NCBI GenBank assembly: GCA_026003395.1
Contig: BPHE01000017.1
Coordinates: 1-41,585 of the forward strand
Direction of reading: 5' to 3'
Origin: Vicingaceae bacterium
Lineage (GTDB): Bacteria; Bacteroidota; Bacteroidia; Flavobacteriales_E; Vicingaceae
Length of the DNA stretch: 41,585 nucleotides
The notes beneath the pieces were generated by a model. The model worked only from the letters and a program-made list of their open reading frames with translations. It made no database searches and was not told the DNA's origin. Positions 9,165-16,190 of the stretch are shown here, piece by piece (position 1 is the first letter of the stretch; every line of letters starts with the position of its first letter). The position numbers were made by a program, and so were the translations under genes.

Positions 9165-9220
9165 TTGAAAAAAGAAAAATGAAAGTGGATAGAATAGTTT
9201 TTCTTCATAGTTTAAGTTTT

Positions 9221-9565
9221 TTAATTTTCTCTTAAGGTTAACGATACAAAATGGGTCATAGGATAGTGCACTCGTTGCATATCTTCTTCTATTGCTTTGA
9301 TTTTTTCTTGAGGATCTCCTTCTGAAAATTGCAAATAAAATACCTTATCACTTTCATCAAATTTTATAACCTTTCCACCCAATCGATTTGCCAATCCTTC
9401 CAAATATGCAGCTCCAAAAACAGGACAATCTTCTATGCCATTTTTAACTTTAAAAGCAAGTTGATATTCTGTTGAAAGTGTTTGTTGATTGTTTGATTGC
9501 GCATTTACATGTAATGATAAAAATAGCATTACAACAAAAACGTAAATAAAGTTTTTAGGTCTCAT
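9221..9565 (-). CDS. Small secreted protein of unknown function, cassette 1 leader gene
   Basis: About 114 residues from the ATG at 9565 (MRPKNFIY). A longer reading would need a TTG at 9583, which lies inside the promoter-like box, so I prefer 9565. A clear signal peptide ends HVNAQ. The mature part of about 90 residues is soluble: one Cys (DCPVFGAAYLEG), a middle GGKVIKFDESDKVFYLQF, then a helix EKIKAIEEDMQRV and a final strand. The beta-alpha-beta pattern is loosely ferredoxin-like; that fold is only a guess. It is the first gene of its cassette, followed by the large surface protein, and has a near-identical twin at 13753-14097. It may be a periplasmic or surface partner of the secreted protein. 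Confidence 0.78.
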   Translation of the reverse strand: MRPKNFIYVFVVMLFLSLHVNAQSNNQQTLSTEYQLAFKVKNGIEDCPVFGAAYLEGLANRLGGKVIKFDESDKVFYLQFSEGDPQEKIKAIEEDMQRVHYPMTHFVSLTLREN

Positions 9566-9580
9566 AGTATATTGTTTATG

Positions 9581-9588
9581 CAAATATA
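9581..9588 (-). promoter_or_regulatory. -7-like box before cassette 1
   Basis: Minus-strand TATATTTG, a full match to TAnnTTTG, 16 bases before the preferred start of the small secreted protein. No convincing -33 element at the expected spacing. The same box precedes the twin gene at 14113-14120. Confidence 0.42.
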
Positions 9589-9619
9589 ATAATCTTTCAA
9601 AAATAATTTGGTTTTCATT

Positions 9620-10514
9620 TTAATATAATGTTTGAGGAACAGATCTGCCACCGGGCTTGAAGGTATAAGATATGAACAACTCCCCTGTCCTGCCCAACTC
9701 ACTCCGTGCAGCATTGAATATCGCAAAATCATACGAAAATCCCGCCTTCAATCGTTTCGACTCGTGTATCCCTATCCCCGCCGATAAACTATAATTCTGC
9801 TTATACATCAATTGTATCCATCCCCACTTCTCCGCATCCACCACCAAACTCCCATCCAACTGCAACGGACTAGACAAATTAAAACCTCCATAGGTCGTTA
9901 TATACCTAATCATCACCGCCGGTCGCAACCACAACCCTATATCCTCCACTATCTTGTATGAATACTGTATGTTCGCCGTCATGTGCTTGTTGACCCGGTA
10001 GGCCGCCTGTTGCTGTGTCTCCAAATATCTTATCTCACTGCCAAATATCTGCCATACCGCCAAACCCACATCCAATCCCTTCCAATGCCAATTGATCCCT
10101 CCTGCCCCATCAAACGCCGCTTTGTTGATCCGGTTGCCCATCAACTGTGGATCGCCTCCGTCCTTCACTTTTACCCGTTCAAACTCAAAACTCCTCTGAA
10201 ATCCCCCCAACATCACCCCGGCACTCAAATACATCTCCTCCGATAACTTTACCGCATATGAATAATTACCATATCCACCCACTTGATCCCATAATCCTAT
10301 CCGGTCATGGGTAAACAACAAGCCCGCTCCGCTCTTCTTATTCTTTAACATCCCACTCAATGACATCATTTGACTGTTCGGTCCGCCGGATATGTCGCTC
10401 CACTGCGAACGGTGCATCGCAAACAATTCCGCCTCCTCATTCAAATAACTCTGCGCCGGATTCATCAACATCCGGTTCCATACATATTGATTAAACATCG
10501 GCATCTGCTGGGAA
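9620..10514 (-). repeat. PorP homogenised block, copy 2
   Basis: Encodes a protein identical to that of 14152-15046; here identity with copy 3 continues in both directions beyond the block. Confidence 0.9.
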
Positions 10515-10576
10515 TGTAAATCCGTCATTAAGAACATAAGCAGTATAATCCATATTGTTTTTTTCATCATAAACAT
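9620..10576 (-). CDS. PorP/SprF family type IX secretion outer-membrane protein, copy 2
   Basis: Start taken at the ATG at 10576 (MFMMKKTIW), one base after the stop of the upstream surface-protein gene (TAA-T-ATG), suggesting translational coupling. The ATGs at 10570 and 10567 are alternatives; a longer reading from a TTG inside the preceding gene is unlikely. The signal peptide ends DLHSQ and is followed by the family motif QQMPMFNQYVWNR. The protein is identical to copy 3 and differs from copy 1 by almost nothing after QQMPMF. Predicted role: partner for outer-membrane secretion or surface retention of the adjacent type B CTD protein, by analogy with SprF/SprB. Confidence 0.93.
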   Translation of the reverse strand: MFMMKKTIWIILLMFLMTDLHSQQMPMFNQYVWNRMLMNPAQSYLNEEAELFAMHRSQWSDISGGPNSQMMSLSGMLKNKKSGAGLLFTHDRIGLWDQVGGYGNYSYAVKLSEEMYLSAGVMLGGFQRSFEFERVKVKDGGDPQLMGNRINKAAFDGAGGINWHWKGLDVGLAVWQIFGSEIRYLETQQQAAYRVNKHMTANIQYSYKIVEDIGLWLRPAVMIRYITTYGGFNLSSPLQLDGSLVVDAEKWGWIQLMYKQNYSLSAGIGIHESKRLKAGFSYDFAIFNAARSELGRTGELFISYTFKPGGRSVPQTLY

Positions 10577-10577
10577 A

Positions 10578-13500
10578 TTATTTACCGATAATGTTAATAT
10601 GCCCTTTGAACACAACACCTTCTCCTTCTTTAATCTTCAACACAAAGAAATACGTCCCGTTTGGCAAACGCTCCCCTTTGTAACGGCCATCCCATTCGTT
10701 CATATATCCCTCCTTGCTGTATATCAACTGACCATAACGATTGAATATCTGTACCTCATTGGCCGGATAATTCTCTATGTTGCCTATCCACCATGTGTCG
10801 TTGTACCCATCTCCGTTCGGCGTCAATGTGTTGGATATCTCCAACTTGTAATCCCGTATCACATACACCGTCAATTGCGATGTGTCTGCACATCCATACT
10901 CATCCCATACAACCACCGTATATTGCTGCGTCTCTACCGGCCATACCTCAGGATTCGATATCGTCGTGTCATTGATGTTCACATTTGGCCGCCACAAATA
11001 ACTCATTCCCCCGCCGGCATACACCTGTACCCTGTCGCCCAAACTGATCGTGGTGTCTCCACTCGTATACGCTCCGTTGAATTTCCTTACCCATACCGTC
11101 GCATATGCCGAAGTGTCCGCAGGACATACACCGTTCTTCACTATCACACGGTATAATGTGGTATCCGTCAAATTTGTAAAACTCTCCACTACCCCGCTTG
11201 TGTTCGTATTCTGCCAGCTCTGTCCTCCGTCTGTGCTCACCTGCCATGTCACTATCGTACCGTTATATCCACTCGCCAGCAACATCCCGCTGTTGCCCTC
11301 TATACATACCACCGTGTCACGCAATACTACACCTCCCTCACTCAATGCATCTACCTTTATCATCACCGTGTCACTATATACAGCCGGACATGCCCCGCTC
11401 TTCACCAATACCCGGTATATCCTGTCCTGCGTCAGGTTATTGTATGGCTGCTGAACGCCTGTGTTCGATATGGCAAACCAGTTGATGCCCCCATCGGTTG
11501 AATATTCCCATTGTACCGGAGTACCCGTATTCCCCGTCAATTGCAACATTCCACTGTTCTGTCCGCTGCACACCGTATCGTCCTGCAACAATTGCCCTCC
11601 AACACTCAACGGAGAAACCTCTACGGTTATCGTGGAACTGTCGGCACAACCATAGTCAGATACCGCTTTTAGTTCAACCGTATATGTCCCCGGTGACAAA
11701 TAGGTATGCCAGGGCTGAAACTGACCAGAATAATTTCCGTCTCCAAAGTCCCATACCCATTGAGATATCACTCCGGTACCGCCTACCCAACTGTTGTTCG
11801 TGAATAACATGCTGTCCCCGATACAAACAGGACTCTGGGCACTGAAGGTAATGTTGGGTAATGGTTCAACATACATGGTTTTAATAATTGAATCTTTACA
11901 ACCAAACTGATTGATGACCACTTGCTTAATATTCTTACTTCCCCCATAAGTATAATTGATATTGGAAGGATTTTCCTGAGTAGAAGTTTGAGGAATCGCG
12001 CCATTGCCAAAATTCCATTGAAAACTGATGCCCGCTCCGGTACTTCCTGTGTTGGTAAATGATACAGGCAGATTACTTTCACAAACATTCAATGGGCCAG
12101 TAAAACCGGCCGTAGGAACAGGATTTACGACTAAAGTAGCGGAAGCAGATTGAATATTATTACCACATATAGCTTTTAATTGTATGTTATATGTGCCGGG
12201 AGGGAATGAAGCCACCACCGTGTCCTGTACAGTGCTAAAAACATTTCCATTAGCCACCCATTCAAAACAAGAAGCTGTTCCGGGAGGAGTGGTATTGATG
12301 AGGGTTACGATCTCATTTGCACATATAATAGTATCGCTCATTATAAAAGAAGGGGTGACCGGTGTACAAGAAATACATATAAAATTCTCATTTGGCGTTG
12401 GAGCTCCCGTTGTAACCACAGGTGAGGAAATAGTAATATTGCTGATAAAGTTTTGTGTAGCAGTTGCAGGCAAAGGTGTAGTAGTAATCAAGCTTGTAAC
12501 ATTCATCCCCCCCCAAACTGAGGAAATATTGTTACAACCACAATCACCCAAACTGTCTGTTCTTACAAACATAGGGTCATAATCCCCCGAACCGGGACTG
12601 GTTTCTCTGTTCATCGATAGCACATAACCACTATTTCCACCATTTACGGGAATAATATCCACACCCCTGTCGGTTCCGCTTGTGCCATATGCCCTAACCC
12701 ATTGAAAATTTCCAAGAGTATCTATCTTCAATATAAAAGCATCCCTGCCACCATTCGTATTTGTATATGTATATCCCGTTATGGCATATCCGTCAGCCGC
12801 CACGGCTATACCTTCTGCCACCTCTTCATTAGACCCTCCGTATGTTTTTGCCCATTGAACGACCCCATTGGCATCCAATTTCACCAGTAAAATATCCCAT
12901 GATCCTTGTGACCATGGACCATAGTCAGTGGCACCTGCCAAAATATACCCTCCATCCGGAGTGGGTATCCCTTCTGTATCCCAATATCTTCCTTCATTTC
13001 CCGGTCCACCATAAGCGTTCATCCATACAGGAGTACCGGAAGCATTGACTTTCACCGCCATCAGGTCACTCCCCCCGGCACCAAAACTACTGGTTTTTCC
13101 TCCGGCTATATATCCACCTGACACAGCATGCACACTTCCAAAAGCATCTTCAGCTCCTCCACCAAACGCCCTTGCCCATACAGGCGTTCCTAAATTGTTG
13201 TAAAACATTACTACGGCATTCCAACCTCCCCAGGGTGATGCATAAGTATTACCGGCCGTAATGTAACCGCCTGCTGCTTCTTCCAGCCAAATTCCATATT
13301 CACTGGAATTTCCGCTTCCATTCCAAACCGTATTCCATTGAAGGGCTCCTGCAGAATTCAATTTCATCAATAAGTATTCATATCCACCCCCGCTTCCCGA
13401 ACCATTATCCCATAAACCAATGACAGCATACCCTCCGTCTGATGTTTGAATCACTTTTTTTCCCCCGTCTGAAGCAGGACTGCCAAATGTTTTATACCAC

Positions 13501-13691
13501 TCCAACGAACCGCAACCGGTAACCTTGTATACATACACATCACAACTACCTGCAGGACCTCCCTCATGTTGCCCGGTGCCAACAAATCCTCCGTCTGAGG
13601 TAGACGATAATCCCAACCCCCCATTCATGCCGGGAAAGTTATACGTTCGCATATAAGTGGAATTTTGACCAACCAATCCGGTCAAAACCAT
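10578..13691 (-). CDS. Large T9SS surface protein with type B sorting domain, cassette 2 (N-terminus apparently frameshifted)
   Basis: 1037 residues, differing from the cassette 1 protein at only nine positions by my comparison. Six of these lie in residues 96-180 of the propeller (D96N, D105E, G130S, D131E, N156G, S180A). The domain order is the same: propeller repeats, PKD/Ig-like modules, type B CTD (NTLTPNGDGYNDTWW). The same N-terminal problem occurs: an in-frame hydrophobic leader LIYPLSFFFFQMVLTGLVGQ precedes the first in-frame ATG. The natural ATG (13735) is one base out of frame at an A5 run (T5 at 13725-13729), and read from that ATG it stops after four codons. The stop is one base from the PorP copy 2 start. 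Confidence 0.85.
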   Translation of the reverse strand: MVLTGLVGQNSTYMRTYNFPGMNGGLGLSSTSDGGFVGTGQHEGGPAGSCDVYVYKVTGCGSLEWYKTFGSPASDGGKKVIQTSDGGYAVIGLWDNGSGSGGGYEYLLMKLNSAGALQWNTVWNGSGNSSEYGIWLEEAAGGYITAGNTYASPWGGWNAVVMFYNNLGTPVWARAFGGGAEDAFGSVHAVSGGYIAGGKTSSFGAGGSDLMAVKVNASGTPVWMNAYGGPGNEGRYWDTEGIPTPDGGYILAGATDYGPWSQGSWDILLVKLDANGVVQWAKTYGGSNEEVAEGIAVAADGYAITGYTYTNTNGGRDAFILKIDTLGNFQWVRAYGTSGTDRGVDIIPVNGGNSGYVLSMNRETSPGSGDYDPMFVRTDSLGDCGCNNISSVWGGMNVTSLITTTPLPATATQNFISNITISSPVVTTGAPTPNENFICISCTPVTPSFIMSDTIICANEIVTLINTTPPGTASCFEWVANGNVFSTVQDTVVASFPPGTYNIQLKAICGNNIQSASATLVVNPVPTAGFTGPLNVCESNLPVSFTNTGSTGAGISFQWNFGNGAIPQTSTQENPSNINYTYGGSKNIKQVVINQFGCKDSIIKTMYVEPLPNITFSAQSPVCIGDSMLFTNNSWVGGTGVISQWVWDFGDGNYSGQFQPWHTYLSPGTYTVELKAVSDYGCADSSTITVEVSPLSVGGQLLQDDTVCSGQNSGMLQLTGNTGTPVQWEYSTDGGINWFAISNTGVQQPYNNLTQDRIYRVLVKSGACPAVYSDTVMIKVDALSEGGVVLRDTVVCIEGNSGMLLASGYNGTIVTWQVSTDGGQSWQNTNTSGVVESFTNLTDTTLYRVIVKNGVCPADTSAYATVWVRKFNGAYTSGDTTISLGDRVQVYAGGGMSYLWRPNVNINDTTISNPEVWPVETQQYTVVVWDEYGCADTSQLTVYVIRDYKLEISNTLTPNGDGYNDTWWIGNIENYPANEVQIFNRYGQLIYSKEGYMNEWDGRYKGERLPNGTYFFVLKIKEGEGVVFKGHINIIGK
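12507..12514 (-). repeat. G8 homopolymer inside surface-protein gene, copy 2
   Basis: Same G8 run (Trp-Gly-Gly-Met) as at 7980-7987, kept at identical length in the second copy. Confidence 0.9.
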
Positions 13692-13752
13692 TTGAAAAAA
13701 GAAAAATGAAAGTGGATAGATTAGTTTTTCTTCATAGCTTATCTAAGTTTTA

Positions 13753-14097
13753 TTAATTTTCTCTTAACGTTAACGATACAAAATGGGTCATAGGATAGTG
13801 CACTCGTTGCATATCTTCTTCTATTGCTTTGATTTTTTCTTGAGGATCTCCTTCTGAAAATTGCAAATAAAATACCTTTTCACTTTCATCAAATTTTATA
13901 ACCTTTCCCCCCAATCGATTTGCCAATCCTTCCAAATATGCAGCTCCAAAAACAGGACAATCTTCTATGCCATTTTTAACTTTAAAAGCAAGTTGATATT
14001 CTGTTGAAAGTGTTTGTTGATTGTTTGATTGCGCATTTACATGTAATGATAAAAATAGCATTACAACAAAAACGTAAATAAAGTTTTTAGGTCTCAT
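13753..14097 (-). CDS. Small secreted protein of unknown function, cassette 2 leader gene
   Basis: Twin of the protein at 9221-9565, differing by one Asp-to-Glu change in the mature part (DESEKVF instead of DESDKVF). It has the same signal peptide ending HVNAQ and the same preferred ATG (MRPKNF) downstream of a TATATTTG box. It lies between PorP copy 3 and the cassette 2 surface protein and would be the first gene of that cassette. I do not recognise a family. Confidence 0.78.
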   Translation of the reverse strand: MRPKNFIYVFVVMLFLSLHVNAQSNNQQTLSTEYQLAFKVKNGIEDCPVFGAAYLEGLANRLGGKVIKFDESEKVFYLQFSEGDPQEKIKAIEEDMQRVHYPMTHFVSLTLREN

Positions 14098-14112
14098 AGT
14101 ATATTGTTTATG

Positions 14113-14120
14113 CAAATATA
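14113..14120 (-). promoter_or_regulatory. -7-like box before cassette 2
   Basis: Minus-strand TATATTTG, 16 bases before the preferred start of the small secreted protein; identical context to 9581-9588. No clear -33 element. Confidence 0.42.
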
Positions 14121-14151
14121 ATAATCTTTCAAAAATAATTTGGTTTTCATT

Positions 14152-15046
14152 TTAATATAATGTTTGAGGAACAGATCTGCCACCGGGCTTGAAGGTATAA
14201 GATATGAACAACTCCCCTGTCCTGCCCAACTCACTCCGTGCAGCATTGAATATCGCAAAATCATACGAAAATCCCGCCTTCAATCGTTTCGACTCGTGTA
14301 TCCCTATCCCCGCCGATAAACTATAATTCTGCTTATACATCAATTGTATCCATCCCCACTTCTCCGCATCCACCACCAAACTCCCATCCAACTGCAACGG
14401 ACTAGACAAATTAAAACCTCCATAGGTCGTTATATACCTAATCATCACCGCCGGTCGCAACCACAACCCTATATCCTCCACTATCTTGTATGAATACTGT
14501 ATGTTCGCCGTCATGTGCTTGTTGACCCGGTAGGCCGCCTGTTGCTGTGTCTCCAAATATCTTATCTCACTGCCAAATATCTGCCATACCGCCAAACCCA
14601 CATCCAATCCCTTCCAATGCCAATTGATCCCTCCTGCCCCATCAAACGCCGCTTTGTTGATCCGGTTGCCCATCAACTGTGGATCGCCTCCGTCCTTCAC
14701 TTTTACCCGTTCAAACTCAAAACTCCTCTGAAATCCCCCCAACATCACCCCGGCACTCAAATACATCTCCTCCGATAACTTTACCGCATATGAATAATTA
14801 CCATATCCACCCACTTGATCCCATAATCCTATCCGGTCATGGGTAAACAACAAGCCCGCTCCGCTCTTCTTATTCTTTAACATCCCACTCAATGACATCA
14901 TTTGACTGTTCGGTCCGCCGGATATGTCGCTCCACTGCGAACGGTGCATCGCAAACAATTCCGCCTCCTCATTCAAATAACTCTGCGCCGGATTCATCAA
15001 CATCCGGTTCCATACATATTGATTAAACATCGGCATCTGCTGGGAA
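14152..15046 (-). repeat. PorP homogenised block, copy 3
   Basis: Third copy; offset of 4532 bases from copy 2 throughout the PorP and small-protein genes. Confidence 0.9.
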
Positions 15047-15108
15047 TGTAAATCCGTCATTAAGAACATAAGCAGTATAATCCATATTGTTTTTTTCATC
15101 ATAAACAT
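14152..15108 (-). CDS. PorP/SprF family type IX secretion outer-membrane protein, copy 3
   Basis: Protein identical to copy 2, including signal peptide (ending DLHSQ) and the barrel start QQMPMFNQYVWNR. The start ATG at 15108 is one base beyond the TAA of the 1082-residue surface-protein gene, again implying coupled translation. It therefore serves a large protein whose N-terminal two thirds is unlike those in cassettes 1 and 2. This suggests the PorP protein recognises the shared C-terminal part. Confidence 0.93.
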   Translation of the reverse strand: MFMMKKTIWIILLMFLMTDLHSQQMPMFNQYVWNRMLMNPAQSYLNEEAELFAMHRSQWSDISGGPNSQMMSLSGMLKNKKSGAGLLFTHDRIGLWDQVGGYGNYSYAVKLSEEMYLSAGVMLGGFQRSFEFERVKVKDGGDPQLMGNRINKAAFDGAGGINWHWKGLDVGLAVWQIFGSEIRYLETQQQAAYRVNKHMTANIQYSYKIVEDIGLWLRPAVMIRYITTYGGFNLSSPLQLDGSLVVDAEKWGWIQLMYKQNYSLSAGIGIHESKRLKAGFSYDFAIFNAARSELGRTGELFISYTFKPGGRSVPQTLY

Positions 15109-15109
15109 A

Positions 15110-16190
15110 TTATTTACCGATAATGTTAATATGCCCTTTGAACACAACACCTTCTCCTTCTTTAATCTTCAACACAAAGAAATACGTCCCGTTTGGCAAA
15201 CGCTCCCCTTTGTAACGGCCATCCCATTCGTTCATATATCCCTCCTTGCTGTATATCAACTGACCATAACGATTGAATATCTGTACCTCATTGGCCGGAT
15301 AATTCTCTATGTTGCCTATCCACCATGTGTCGTTGTACCCATCTCCGTTCGGCGTCAATGTGTTGGATATCTCCAACTTGTAATCCCGTATCACATACAC
15401 CGTCAATTGCGATGTGTCTGCACATCCATACTCATCCCATACAACCACCGTATATTGCTGCGTCTCTACCGGCCATACCTCAGGATTCGATATCGTCGTG
15501 TCATTGATGTTCACATTTGGCCGCCACAAATAACTCATTCCCCCGCCGGCATACACCTGTACCCTGTCGCCCAAACTGATCGTGGTGTCTCCACTCGTAT
15601 ACGCTCCGTTGAATTTCCTTACCCATACCGTCGCATATGCCGAAGTGTCCGCAGGACATACACCGTTCTTCACTATCACACGGTATAATGTGGTATCCGT
15701 CAAATTCGTAAAACTCTCCACTACCCCGCTTGTGTTCGTATTCTGCCAGCTCTGTCCTCCGTCTGTGCTCACCTGCCAGGTCACTATCGTGCCGTTATAT
15801 CCACTCGCCAACAATATCCCGCTGTTGCCTTCTATACATACTAATGTGTCTCGCAAAACCACACCTCCCTCACTCAAAGCATCTACCTTTATCATCACCG
15901 TGTCACTATATACAGCCGGACATGCCCCGCTCTTCACCAATACCCGGTATATCCTGTCCTGGGTCAGGTTATTGTATGGCTGCTGAACGCCTGTGTTCGA
16001 TATGGCAAACCAGTTGATGCCTCCGTCAGTCGAATATTCCCATTGTACCGGAGTACCCGTATTCCCCGTCAATTGCAACATTCCACTGTTCTGTCCGCTG
16101 CACACCGTATCGTCCTGCAACAATTGCCCTCCAACACTCAACGGAGAAACCTCTACGGTTATCGTGGAACTGTCGGCACAACCATAGTCA
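15110..16190 (-). repeat. Shared C-terminal block in the cassette 3 gene
   Basis: About 1.08 kb nearly identical to 6051-7131 and 10578-11658 (last Ig-like modules and type B sorting domain). Similarity falls to clearly lower levels between about 16190 and 16395 and then to distant homology. Confidence 0.88.

Larger units (their letters stand above)
6051..9603 (-). repeat. Tandem duplicated surface-protein unit, copy 1
   Basis: Large surface gene plus small secreted gene, near-identical to 10578-14135. The offset is 4527 bases across the large gene and 4532 across the small gene, caused by a short indel between them (about 9209-9230). Confidence 0.88.
10578..14135 (-). repeat. Tandem duplicated surface-protein unit, copy 2
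   Basis: Second copy of the unit; together with the PorP copies it forms a recent tandem duplication of about 4.53 kb. Confidence 0.88.

Noticed and set aside
9566-9583. Longer start (TTG) for the small secreted protein
   Set aside because: It would place the start inside the promoter-like box and add residues before a complete signal peptide; the twin at 14098-14115 has the same situation.
5074-15108. Duplicated blocks as an insertion sequence or transposon
   Set aside because: No transposase, terminal inverted repeats or target duplications seen; the repeated DNA is the surface and PorP genes themselves.
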